A stretch of 64,000 nt of DNA from Bin87 sp965220105 (lineage in GTDB: Bacteria > Chloroflexota > Dehalococcoidia > Lucifugimonadales > UBA3495), in assembly GCA_965220105.1 (NCBI GenBank), contig OZ244811.1:1054001-1118000 (forward strand), in the 5' to 3' direction. This document shows positions 35,650 to 43,623 of the stretch, one piece after another; position 1 is the first letter of the stretch, and every line of letters starts with the position of its first letter. The notes beneath the pieces were generated by a model. It worked only from the letters and a program-made list of their open reading frames with translations. It was not told the DNA's origin and searched no databases. Made by a program: the position numbers and the translations under genes.

Positions 35650-37395
35650 ATGCCGAAGAACGGCCCCAGACTCGCGGTTATCTACGACAGAATATCCGGT
35701 CAACCACAAGCCAAGAACTTTTCATTCGCGAGCCAAGAGGGAGATTGCTCCGCCTACTGCCAGAGAGAATCACTGACCATACTTAAAATTTTCCAAGACG
35801 TCGGCAGTGGCCTTGCCACCAAGCACCGTTCCGAATTCTTGGAGATGTTTGAATTCGCACTCGACAAGTCCAATAGGGTCACCGACGTGGTCTTCCCGGA
35901 CATCGACCGCTACACCAGAAACACGCAGCAATTCTTCGAATTCACAAACCGTTTGGTGGACGCCGGCATCACTTTGCACTCGGCGCGGGATGATGAAAAG
36001 TACGACCTGAGTTCAGAATATTCCTGGCACATGAAAGCCGTCGCTGCCCAAGCCGAATCACGGAAGATTTCAAGACGCACGAAAAAGGGGCAGCGAACCG
36101 CTACCGAGCAGGGCCGCCAAATCGGCCCGCCGCCGTGGGGATACAAGATCCACCACGACCCGGGTGAAGAGGACAAGTGCGGCTGGCTGATACCAGATCC
36201 CGAGCTATGGCCCCACGTCCTCAAGCTGTGGGAAATGGCCGCCGAAAGGCGTACTCCCATGCCAATAGCCACGTACTTCAACCAACAGAGCATCACCGGC
36301 CCCGGCGGAGGCATCTGGACCGACGAAAACGTCCTGTATATCCTGAAGAATCGAAAATACTCCGGGGCCCAGTTCCGTGGGGACCATCCAGGGTCCCGGC
36401 TGCCAGGGCTCCAGGACGAAACGCCAGTGACCATCACTGAAAACGCACACGAAGCAGCGGTCACCCCCAAGGACTGGGCTGACATTCAGGACATGATCGA
36501 AGCACGACGCATAGGTCAGTCATCCCCTCGGTCGCATTCCAGCCCGAACCTGTTATCTGACCTCGTCAAGTGTGGCGAATGCAAGACAGAACACGCTATT
36601 TACAACATGACCGTCAGCACGAAAGACGGCGTTGCAAGGCTCGTTTGCGCTCTGAAGAAGCAGGCTACGGTTGCAGCCTGCCCCAACGGGAAAAACATCA
36701 GGATGGACCAGTTGGTGCCTGCCGTCATCGACCGCGTCAAGAACCACATCCTCACCCCAGAAACACTGCAGAATACAGTCCAAGTTATGGCCCGAGATAG
36801 CCGCAATTACCTCACAGAAGGTGAGAGCCGCAGGTCCGACCTAAAAGCCAAGTTGAAAGGCGTTGAGGAAGGCATCAAGAACGTCAACGACGTCGTGAGG
36901 GATGAACGCAAGAGAATAGATAATTTGCCTTCCTTGATCGACAACCTGGAGGGCTTGGAGAAAGAAAAAAAGGAACTCGTAGCCGAAATCAACCAGATCA
37001 CTGACGACACAAATGAAGCCCGGCTGTACGTGACTAACCCAGAGGGGATAATGGCTACCGCTCTGGACCTGAAGACATACACCGAATCCGAAGACCCCGA
37101 AGCGGTCAAGCAGATTCTCAACATGTTCATAGACCGGGTAGAAGTCTACCGCGACCACGCCGAGATCTATTACAAAATTTCGGCCCACAGCGAAGAGTCA
37201 GCCGAACTCCCCGGCGTCGAGATCATCTCCTTTGACAAGAAAGGCAGGCCCCTATCGGCAGAAAGTTGCCTTTCAGAGGGGAGCACGGGGGTATTCCGTG
37301 GCCCTGCATATCGGTTGAACTGGGGTGAATGTAGTCCCCGTATGCGCGGGGGTATTCCCTACACCTGCCCCTCGCCGCCGCGTGTTCCTATGTAG
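35650..37395 (+). CDS. Module 1 protein E: large serine recombinase
   Basis: 581 aa. The catalytic domain has the nucleophile context YDRISGQ, VFPDIDRYTRN (the DRL.R equivalent) and the long E helix. A recombinase domain follows (PPPWGYKI, SITGPGGGIWTDENVLYILKNRKYSGAQF), then a zinc-ribbon (LVKCGECKTEH...CALKKQ..VAACPN), a coiled coil and a beta segment. The fold matches phage/ICE integrases and TnpX-type resolvases that use single crossovers without host factors. The last ~40 codons run through a degenerate CRISPR repeat (37270-37297) and the first true repeat, so the C-terminus is partly repeat-encoded. A good site (GGAGG) precedes ATG. Confidence 0.88.
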   Translation: MPKNGPRLAVIYDRISGQPQAKNFSFASQEGDCSAYCQRESLTILKIFQDVGSGLATKHRSEFLEMFEFALDKSNRVTDVVFPDIDRYTRNTQQFFEFTNRLVDAGITLHSARDDEKYDLSSEYSWHMKAVAAQAESRKISRRTKKGQRTATEQGRQIGPPPWGYKIHHDPGEEDKCGWLIPDPELWPHVLKLWEMAAERRTPMPIATYFNQQSITGPGGGIWTDENVLYILKNRKYSGAQFRGDHPGSRLPGLQDETPVTITENAHEAAVTPKDWADIQDMIEARRIGQSSPRSHSSPNLLSDLVKCGECKTEHAIYNMTVSTKDGVARLVCALKKQATVAACPNGKNIRMDQLVPAVIDRVKNHILTPETLQNTVQVMARDSRNYLTEGESRRSDLKAKLKGVEEGIKNVNDVVRDERKRIDNLPSLIDNLEGLEKEKKELVAEINQITDDTNEARLYVTNPEGIMATALDLKTYTESEDPEAVKQILNMFIDRVEVYRDHAEIYYKISAHSEESAELPGVEIISFDKKGRPLSAESCLSEGSTGVFRGPAYRLNWGECSPRMRGGIPYTCPSPPRVPM

Positions 37396-37541
37396 TCCCC
37401 GTATGCGCGGGGTTATTCCTTTGGAGCTGTGGGCACAGGTACCGGCGTTGCTGTAGTCCCCGTATGCGCGGGGGTATACCCTTTCGAGGGGTGCATCGAT
37501 AGTGTCAGGGACAACTCGCCCCGTACCTGCGGGGGTATACC
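37270..37541 (+). CRISPR. CRISPR array R (five repeats, type I-E-like)
   Basis: 28-bp repeats start at 37331, 37392, 37453 and 37514 with three 33-bp spacers between them. A fifth, degenerate unit at 37270-37297 keeps only its 3' half. The shared core is CCCCGTATGCGCGGGGG followed by TATTCC or TATACC. The last unit differs in its 5' half (ACTCGCCCCGTACCTGC). The 28/33 periodicity and palindromic core match type I-E. The array overlaps the 3' end of the recombinase gene and is followed by a terminator. No leader is obvious and no cas gene is present. Confidence 0.85.
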
Positions 37542-37559
37542 AACAGCCTTACCAAGACC

Positions 37560-37591
37560 AGCCCGCCAGATTTTGACTGGCGGGCTTTTTG
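37560..37591 (+). terminator. Rho-independent terminator after array R
   Basis: Perfect ten-base stem AGCCCGCCAG / CTGGCGGGCT with an ATTTTGA loop and a TTTTT tail, 18 bases past the last repeat. It would end a transcript carrying the recombinase and the array. Confidence 0.9.
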
Positions 37592-37680
37592 ATTGGCACC
37601 GTTGGCCTTTAGGATCACAGCCGGCACACCTCCACTGCCCGACGAGCCGACTCACCCAACTCCAGGAGAAAACCGAAAAT

Positions 37681-38319
37681 ATGAGCCGTACATGGCGTCA
37701 ATTGCCCAGTCAATCCCGAAAACGACTACCCCAACACCTGAACAAAAAGGGCGGGGTAACTGCCAGCGCAGGACCCAGTCCCGAACGCCGTCGCCCAGAC
37801 ACGGACTACGATACCGAAATCCTTCACCTCGCAACAGAGTTACTCAACCATGCCGCAGCACGGTTGCAAACCGACCTCCTCGACCACAACCAACCAACCA
37901 GCGACTGCAGCACAACCCAAGCACTGTGGGACGCAGCCGCTGACGGGGACTGCCCGCCAGACCTGCTGCTGCCAACCCTGCATATGGCCCACCAAGCCGT
38001 AGGCCGCATACGCGACAACCAAACTATCCTTACGCCTGAAGCGTTCCACCAAGCTTCCGCCTTCCTGCTCACCATGATCAACGCCAAAGACGACAACGAC
38101 ACGACCCGCGCCAAAAACGTGATGGTACCCGATGGACGGCAGCGCGATTCATCCATCCCCTTCTGGCGCGACGATCGCGTCACCGGACTCCGCTCTGCCG
38201 ACCACCGCAAAGCCCGCCGCGGCGCCAGACAAAATCTGGCCGACCCCGAATCGGCCGAAACCGTACGCGCCGGCAAGAGCCGTCGTTACACCGATACGTA
38301 CGGCGACTACAAACTGTGA
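37681..38319 (+). CDS. Hypothetical protein in centre of the mirrored modules
   Basis: 212 aa from ATG 37681, chosen because CCAGGAGAAAA precedes it and a terminator lies between the longer upstream frame and this start. The N-terminus is basic (SRTWRQLPSQSRKRLPQHLNKK). The middle is helical (DTEILHLATELLNHAAARLQTDLL; LLLPTLHMAHQAVGRI; FHQASAFLLTMIN). The tail is basic and Arg-rich. No family recognised. A nucleic-acid-binding role would fit the composition but is not shown. Confidence 0.55.
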   Translation: MSRTWRQLPSQSRKRLPQHLNKKGGVTASAGPSPERRRPDTDYDTEILHLATELLNHAAARLQTDLLDHNQPTSDCSTTQALWDAAADGDCPPDLLLPTLHMAHQAVGRIRDNQTILTPEAFHQASAFLLTMINAKDDNDTTRAKNVMVPDGRQRDSSIPFWRDDRVTGLRSADHRKARRGARQNLADPESAETVRAGKSRRYTDTYGDYKL

Positions 38320-38869
38320 TCAAACACTGAACCACGAGGGAAAATGCCCGCCAAAATCTTCGACAATGCCCTTTCCTGGATACCCGCCGAATATATAGAA
38401 GCCTAGTATTACAGTCGCGCTTGAATTGAGGGCCTCTGAAACGGTATGTCGCACGTAACGGCGATTGAACACGGGTCAATAACTGGAGGCTTTGACGTCA
38501 GGAATGACCTCTTGGCCATCCACATCTGGGTGGAGAAATCGTCCAACAATCCCGCCATCGCTGGGATGTGACGGCCAAAGTGGTGAAACGAAATTCGTCG
38601 CTTAAATGATGACTCTCCGCTGCCGTTCAGTTGGATTCTGAATAGCGAATTTTCCTCCAGCACATATCAGTTGCTCATCCTGCGATGATAAGCACCGCAA
38701 GTCATGGAAACATCGTACATCCAAGGGGAAAGACCAAGACAACATGATGAACTAAGGCCACACCATGGTCTGCAAGCGAGGACACGGCACACCGAGTGGA
38801 CCTTACAGCCCTCACACTCAACCGTCGATGCTCTATAATCACAACGTAGCGTTGAGAGGACAACACCCC
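38320..38869. other. Intergenic region in the centre of the modules
   Basis: 550 bp. No gene supported. A minus ORF (38409-38663) has no ribosome-binding site. TATAAT at 38833-38838, 32 bases before the next ATG, is a probable -10 element. Confidence 0.4.
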
Positions 38870-39604
38870 ATGTACCCGCCCGAATATCAGCACATACTGG
38901 ACTTCCTGGACAGCAACCCAGAGTACCTGCAAGACATGCGGACCCGGCTGCTGATGCCCGACCTCATCGCCCTACCGGAGCAATTCGCCCAGCTGGTGGG
39001 CCTCGTGACGGAACTCAGCGCCAGCTTCCAAGCTTTTGCCGAAGCCACCGACCGCCGTCTCACGTCCCTTGAAGCCAACGTGGCGTCCCTCCAGACGAAC
39101 GTGGCGTCCCTCCAGACGAACGTGGCGTCCCTGCAGGGCAGCGACCTCGAAAACCGCGCCCGGCTGAACATCCTGAACATCGCCATGAACGAGCTCGGGC
39201 TCACACGGGGCCGCATCCTGCTGGCCACTGGCCGCGACACCCAACCAGGGTTCCTAGCCACCATCAACGCTGCCGAGGGAGCCGGCCTCATCACGGAGCA
39301 ACAGGCGGACCACGTCCTGGTCGCGGACATTATCATCCGTGCCCGCCGCACCGACGACAGGCATTACGTCCACGCCGTGTTCGAGGTCTCGCGTACCATC
39401 AGGCTGGACGACATCACGAGAGCACACAGCCGGGCGGCCACAGTCGCGTCCGCGACCGGTGAACCCACCATCGCCGCCGTAGTCGGCGAGGTGATCCAGC
39501 CGCCACAGCAACAGCAGGCCGACGAGATGGGCGTCAAGGTCTTGTTGCCGCCCATGCTCCGGCAGAGCCAAGCCGGCGACGAGACAGCAGCACCCATCTG
39601 CTGA
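38870..39604 (+). CDS. Coiled-coil protein with PD-(D/E)XK-like C-terminal domain
   Basis: 244 aa from ATG 38870 (GAGAGGA upstream). The N-terminus MYPPEYQHILDFLDSNPEYLQDMRTRLL is typical of a family common in Chloroflexota and cyanobacteria. It is followed by a coiled coil built partly of an eight-residue repeat (NVASLQT, from 24-bp tandem DNA repeats at 39076-39140), then a C-terminal alpha/beta region with VLVADIIIRAR...YVHAVFEVSRTI. The D...E-x-S arrangement resembles restriction-endonuclease-like domains (DUF3782-type). It may be a structural or nuclease protein. It ends 88 bases before array A. Confidence 0.6.
   Translation: MYPPEYQHILDFLDSNPEYLQDMRTRLLMPDLIALPEQFAQLVGLVTELSASFQAFAEATDRRLTSLEANVASLQTNVASLQTNVASLQGSDLENRARLNILNIAMNELGLTRGRILLATGRDTQPGFLATINAAEGAGLITEQQADHVLVADIIIRARRTDDRHYVHAVFEVSRTIRLDDITRAHSRAATVASATGEPTIAAVVGEVIQPPQQQQADEMGVKVLLPPMLRQSQAGDETAAPIC
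39076..39140 (+). repeat. 24-bp tandem repeat (about 2.7 copies)
   Basis: AACGTGGCGTCCCTCCAGACG is repeated in tandem with few changes, encoding NVASLQT units in the coiled coil. Copy number could vary without frameshift. Confidence 0.8.
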
Positions 39605-39667
39605 ACGCAGCGCGACCACTCTAGCGTAGACGAACCAAACGACGATCACTACCGCACCAATCCAAGC

Positions 39668-39683
39668 ATGATAATATCTATCC
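39668..39683 (+). promoter_or_regulatory. Conserved leader motif of array A
   Basis: ATGATAATATCTATCC lies nine bases before the first repeat of array A. The minus strand next to arrays C and E has ATGATATTATCTATTC at about the same distance. This may be the leader anchoring or IHF-like bending site used in spacer acquisition. Confidence 0.55.
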
Positions 39684-39692
39684 CACCCGAGA

Positions 39693-39903
39693 GGGAACCC
39701 CGTATGCGCGGGGGTATGCCTTGGCAACGTGCTCATCATCGCCCTGGGGAGCCGGGAACCCCGTATACGCGGGGGTATGCCGTAGCGCCAAATGGGCTCT
39801 CTTTGAGCAGCACCGGGAACCCCGTATGCGCGGGGGTATGCCCTGGCCGACAGTAGGGCCGCGGACTTCTTGCTGGGGAACCCCGTATGCGCGGGGGCAT
39901 ACC
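39693..39903 (+). CRISPR. CRISPR array A (four repeats)
   Basis: 28-bp repeats start at 39693, 39754, 39815 and 39876, with three 33-bp spacers. They begin GGGAACCCCGTATGCGCGGG and end GTATGCC, so the flanking bases differ from arrays R and B (GTAGTCCCC...TATTCC). The last repeat ends CATACC. The leader motif on the left and small differences in the last repeat imply transcription to the right. Confidence 0.9.
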
Positions 39904-39971
39904 GACTGAAAACCACAACTCAACCACATGAGCACAGCCAAAAACCCAAATACTGCTTATTCGCCATCAAG

Positions 39972-40121
39972 GTAGTCCCCGTGTACGCGGGGGTATTCCC
40001 GAACCCCGGGGAAGCGACATCGCTCTGGAGAGGTAGTCCCCGTATGCGCGGGGATATTCCTAATTCCGACCAGCCTAGACCACTCCCCCAGACGTAGTCC
40101 CCGTGCTTACGGGGCTACGTT
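39972..40121 (+). CRISPR. CRISPR array B (three repeats)
   Basis: 28-bp repeats start at 39972, 40033 and 40094, with two 33-bp spacers. The type is GTAGTCCCCGTATGCGCGGG..., as in array R. The last unit is degenerate at its 3' end (GGGGCTACGTT), as trailer-end repeats usually are. A 68-bp A-rich gap separates it from array A; that is neither one spacer nor spacer+repeat+spacer in length. The last repeat lies inside the minus-strand recombinase reading frame. Confidence 0.85.
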
Positions 40122-41745
40122 GTTCCAAAAGAATTTCCTCGTCGTCCAAGGACACCGTTGTCGAGTATCCGGACTCCGTTTCTTGGGTGTTCGGTAGCGG
40201 GAGGCCGTAGTGGATGGTGGCGGTTCCGTGCGCAACATCCACCTGCTTGATAAATCCCCGCAAAAGCGTTCTGGCAGTGGATGTGTCGTCGGCTTCCAGA
40301 TAGGTCCGCAGGTCCATTGCGGCTTCGATGATGGCTTCGGGCTCGGTGGCAAACGTCATTGTCTCCGCAACGTCGTCGTCCAGGGCGCTGCTCTGGGATT
40401 CGAGGCCTTGTTTTTCTTTGCCGAGCGTTTCGAGATCGTCCATTAGGCTGTGGACGGCTAGGGGGTGAGAATCCTCATAGGTCTTTATCTTCTCTTTCAG
40501 GTTGCCTGCTTCCCGGTCGATTTCCCTGATGCGCTTCTTGATGGAGGCCTGGCGCTCCCGTTCTTCGGCCACCAGTTGGGAGCTGTTCTCGTTGATGTAC
40601 TGGATTTGTCCTTCCAGAACATCCCTGGTGAGGGCGCGCTCAAGGAGTGCGCTTACGATGATGTTCAGGAACGGATCGAGCGGCACGTTTTTTGACTGGC
40701 AATACGCGACGCCGGTGTTCTTCTTCACGCTGCAGATCAGTTCCTTGCCGTCTCGGCCGTTCTTTATGATCATGTTGGGAGGAGGTTCGCCCGAGTGGGC
40801 GGAGGAGTTGGTGCACTTGACCAATTGGCTCAGCGGGTTGGGGCTGACGGCGGATCTGGGTGAAGCCGTCCGGGGCCTGGTGTTGTCCGCTATGCTTTGT
40901 TGCACGCGGTTGAACAGGTCTTCGTCGACCAGCCGTTCGTGGGCTCCTACGAACGTCATTTGCTGGTACACCCTGCGGTTTCTGGGAAACTTCGACCTAG
41001 ACGTCTTGAAGTATTCCAGCTCGCCTATGTTAGCGCGGTTTTTCAGGATAAAGATGATGGAGCCTTTCGGCCATCTGCTGAGGCCGGTCGGGCTTGGAAT
41101 CTCCAGCTTCATGAGTTCTTCGCAGATCTCGCCGGTCCTGCGGCCTTCGTCTCTCAGTCGGTACATCATCTGGACGTGCTCTGCGTGAACTTCGTGTGGC
41201 ACGTATATTGGGTGCAGTTGACCCTTTTTTCCTGCTACCCAGCCGCGTTTGTAGCCGTGAGGGATTTTCGAGCTACAGGCGTAGCCGGCTTCGATGGCGT
41301 CCTTTTGTCCTCTTAGTGAGAGACGGGAGATTTCTCTGGACTGGTTGTGGTTGAGGGAGAATTGGATGTCCCAGCTAATATCGTCGGTATCTGAGCGTTT
41401 GCCGTCTTTCACGCTGTGGACGGTGATGTCGGCTTCATCGAGCATTGCCAGGTAAATGTGCGGGTCGACTTTGCTTCGGCTGAACCTGGATAGGTCGGGG
41501 AACACGATGTGGCCAATGTCATTGGCGGGGTCCATGGCTTTTCCGATCATTTCGAGGAACCCGTCCCGGTTGTCGGTGCTGAGGCCGCTGCCCACGTCGT
41601 CAAAGCAGCCCGCTTCAACCAGACCCATGGCTGCCGCGTACTTGGCCATGTCGTTGTACTGCCCGGTGTTGGAAAGTTCGTTTTGTCCAGAGCTTGACCG
41701 GCGTGTGTAGAAGTATGAGCGGTTTGATTGTTTCTGCACTGTCAT
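40075..41745 (-). CDS. Module 2 protein E: large serine recombinase
   Basis: 556 aa. Catalytic domain with YTRRSSSGQ, VFPDLSRFSRS and FDDVGSGLSTDNRDGFLEM. Recombinase domain with KIPHGYKRG, LEIPSPTGLSRWPKGSIIFILKNRANIGELEY. Then a cysteine-poor ribbon region (LVKCTNSSAHS...LICSVKKN..AYCQS), a coiled coil and a beta segment (VDVAHGTATIHYGLP). It shares order and motifs with the recombinase at 35650. Its last codons (QRSPVSTGTTSG) are encoded by the degenerate last repeat of array B, so like its partner it ends inside CRISPR sequence. Start ATG 41745 lies 20 bases after the XRE gene. Confidence 0.88.
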   Translation of the reverse strand: MTVQKQSNRSYFYTRRSSSGQNELSNTGQYNDMAKYAAAMGLVEAGCFDDVGSGLSTDNRDGFLEMIGKAMDPANDIGHIVFPDLSRFSRSKVDPHIYLAMLDEADITVHSVKDGKRSDTDDISWDIQFSLNHNQSREISRLSLRGQKDAIEAGYACSSKIPHGYKRGWVAGKKGQLHPIYVPHEVHAEHVQMMYRLRDEGRRTGEICEELMKLEIPSPTGLSRWPKGSIIFILKNRANIGELEYFKTSRSKFPRNRRVYQQMTFVGAHERLVDEDLFNRVQQSIADNTRPRTASPRSAVSPNPLSQLVKCTNSSAHSGEPPPNMIIKNGRDGKELICSVKKNTGVAYCQSKNVPLDPFLNIIVSALLERALTRDVLEGQIQYINENSSQLVAEERERQASIKKRIREIDREAGNLKEKIKTYEDSHPLAVHSLMDDLETLGKEKQGLESQSSALDDDVAETMTFATEPEAIIEAAMDLRTYLEADDTSTARTLLRGFIKQVDVAHGTATIHYGLPLPNTQETESGYSTTVSLDDEEILLEQRSPVSTGTTSGGVV

Positions 41746-41765
41746 TTGGGACTCCTGGTTATCTG

Positions 41766-42260
41766 TTAGAGCAGTTTCTTGCCGGTGTAGTGCTCGTAGA
41801 GCCGCACGACGAATTTCTGGGTATCGAACGCGGGTGTTGCTGCTGGCTTTTCGTAATGGTCGAGGTGTGGGTCTGTGAGCACGAATTCGTAGCTGCGCTG
41901 GACCTCGTCGAAGCTTGCCTGTGCTGTGTTGAGGGTGTGCTCACGAGCTGCCGCTTTCTGGTCGAAGGGGAGTCCTGCGTACTCCAGAAGCTCGTTCAGC
42001 GGCACTCGGTAGTATGCTGCCAGCTTGGATAGGGACTTGATGCCGGGATTCTTCCGACCCAATTCTAGGTTGCTCAGGTACGAATTCGAAATACCGGTTT
42101 CGGACTCGACCTGCCGAAGAGTTCTGTCACCGCGCAGTTGCTTCAGCAGAGCACCGATTTCGGTGTCGGTGTCGGTGTCGGTTTGGTGGTCTTGGTCGGT
42201 GTTTTTGATGACATCGGGGTGTTGCCCGTGTTCGTTCGTCGGTTTTATGATAGTGGTCAT
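41766..42260 (-). CDS. Module 2 protein D: XRE-family regulator
   Basis: 164 aa from ATG 42260, preceded by AAGGAGATCAT; the longer frame to 42479 reads through the divergent gene and is not used. The N-terminal region has TDTDTDTE from a GTCGGT hexamer repeat (around 42160-42180). Helix-turn-helix: TLRQVESETGISNSYLSNLELGRKNPGIKSLSKLAAYYRV. The C-terminus SYEFVLTDP...KFVVRLYEHYTGKKLL matches the module 1 regulator. Same 20-base spacing to its recombinase. Confidence 0.85.
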   Translation of the reverse strand: MTTIIKPTNEHGQHPDVIKNTDQDHQTDTDTDTEIGALLKQLRGDRTLRQVESETGISNSYLSNLELGRKNPGIKSLSKLAAYYRVPLNELLEYAGLPFDQKAAAREHTLNTAQASFDEVQRSYEFVLTDPHLDHYEKPAATPAFDTQKFVVRLYEHYTGKKLL

Positions 42261-42374
42261 ATGATCTCCTTGCCTCGGTCGTTCGACTGTTTGCAAAAAA
42301 CTGCTACAATGAGGGCGCGGCTGTTGCTGCAAATCTAGCAAGCGCCAGCAGGACTGGCAAAGTAAGTATATCCG

Positions 42375-42677
42375 ATGACACCAGAAATGGACAAGAGCCT
42401 GCCCAAGAAGGCAGGACACGATACTGAGCGGCCGGATAGCAATTATGCTATGCCAGAGGAAATGAGTGCCGCGTTTCATAAGCTAATCGCGGACCGGTTG
42501 CTGAAATTGACCGCTGAGGTTAGTCGGTTGGGGTTGGATGCTGGGGAGGAGGCTGAAGTGGACGTGGGCTGGGAGTCAATGCCATCTGCCGCCAGAGAGT
42601 TTCATGCTCGGTCGGCTGAGAACATTACCGGTCAGGATGAAGTGGAAGATCGTGATTCGGTTGTCTCCGATGACTGA
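42375..42677 (+). CDS. Module 2 protein C: small acidic protein
   Basis: 100 aa, divergent from the XRE gene. It has a helix EEMSAAFHKLIADRLLKLTAEVSRL, then VGWESMPSAAREFHARS and an acidic tail (GQDEVEDRDSVVSDD). The same layout occurs at 34716-35042. The role is unknown; constant divergence from the regulator suggests it is under the same control. Confidence 0.6.
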   Translation: MTPEMDKSLPKKAGHDTERPDSNYAMPEEMSAAFHKLIADRLLKLTAEVSRLGLDAGEEAEVDVGWESMPSAAREFHARSAENITGQDEVEDRDSVVSDD

Positions 42678-42838
42678 AGGTCGCTCTCGTCTGCTGCTGG
42701 ATGCGCCTAGTTCATGGCGGCCGTCTTCTCCCGCCCTGTCGGGTCGTTGAGTCTGGTGGCAGAGGCTGGCCTCGTAGTATCTACGGCTCGGTCTGCTGTG
42801 GAACGGCGCACGGATATGCGTGTGTGCCCGGTCATCTA

Positions 42839-42882
42839 AAAAGGCCGGTCGTCCTTTCTCACGACCGGCCTTTGCGGTTTTT
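42839..42882. terminator. Terminator between convergent genes of module 2
   Basis: Stem AAAGGCCGGTCGT / ACGACCGGCCTTT with an eight-base loop, then GCGGTTTTTTT. It lies between the acidic gene and the zinc-ribbon gene, the position of the hairpin in module 1. Confidence 0.85.
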
Positions 42883-42894
42883 TTATGCGAGTGC

Positions 42895-43578
42895 TTAGGG
42901 GAGCGGGAATGATTCCGACGTGATCAATTCTCCGTTGTCTTCACCCGGTATGGGGTGAGTGTATGTAATCGTGGACGACGTGGCGCAGACCTGGATATCT
43001 TTGATGAATGTATTGACCAGTTGCTTGGCTAGTGCCAGGTCCGCGAACTCCGTATACGTCGCAACGTCTTGGGCTACTGACTGGATGGCTTCCTGATTGC
43101 CGACGAATTCCCACTTTTCGATCTCGGTTCGTGAGATGGTGGACTCGTAGGCAAGACCGGCACTGGTAGCCTCGATAGTTTCGAGCTGGTCCACTACGTC
43201 TGTGTACGGGATCTGGCGGTATTCTACCCTGGCTAGGATGTCCAGTTTTTGGGCGTTCAACTCCTCGATTGTCGATTCCGTGTTGTCGAGCTTGTCTCGC
43301 TGAGAGTGCAACTTGTCAGCAGCATCTTTTTGGATGCGCTCGACCAGGTTGGACACCGTCTCGGGGGTCATGACCCTTTCGACTAGGGTAGTTATTAGCT
43401 GGCGTGCCAACCGCTCGGCATCGACGGAAGCGGTGGAGCAATTTGCTCCCCGGTCCTGGGCGTGGTTGGGGCAAACGTAGCGTCCATTGATCGCAATCAT
43501 GGTGGCGCCGCAGTATGAGCAGTGGATGACGTCGCTGAGGACGGAGCCCTGCTGGGTGGATGTTCCCTTAATGGTCAT
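42895..43578 (-). CDS. Module 2 protein B: stand-alone serine-recombinase C-terminal domain
   Basis: 227 aa. Zinc-ribbon IHCSYCGATMIAINGRYVCPNHAQDRGANCSTASVDAERLARQL, long helical segment, and C-terminal strand IKDIQVCATSSTITYTHP. It is homologous in layout to 33892-34578, including NCSTASVDAERL versus SCSTLSVDADHL. No catalytic domain is attached; the protein upstream is the beta-rich protein A. Likely an accessory DNA-binding protein of the recombination module. Confidence 0.7.
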   Translation of the reverse strand: MTIKGTSTQQGSVLSDVIHCSYCGATMIAINGRYVCPNHAQDRGANCSTASVDAERLARQLITTLVERVMTPETVSNLVERIQKDAADKLHSQRDKLDNTESTIEELNAQKLDILARVEYRQIPYTDVVDQLETIEATSAGLAYESTISRTEIEKWEFVGNQEAIQSVAQDVATYTEFADLALAKQLVNTFIKDIQVCATSSTITYTHPIPGEDNGELITSESFPLP

Positions 43579-43623
43579 GTTTTCTCTCGTGTCGCTTGCG
43601 CGGGTATTGTTCCAGAATGGGTA

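Noticed and set aside
39668..39941. Several ORFs on both strands encoding PRMRGGMPW- or YPRAYGVP-like repeats
   Set aside because: They are translations of CRISPR repeats and spacers, not genes.
42150..42190. GTCGGT hexamer repeat as a phase-variation tract
   Set aside because: Unit length is six, so changes keep the reading frame; only short TD insertions in the regulator would result.
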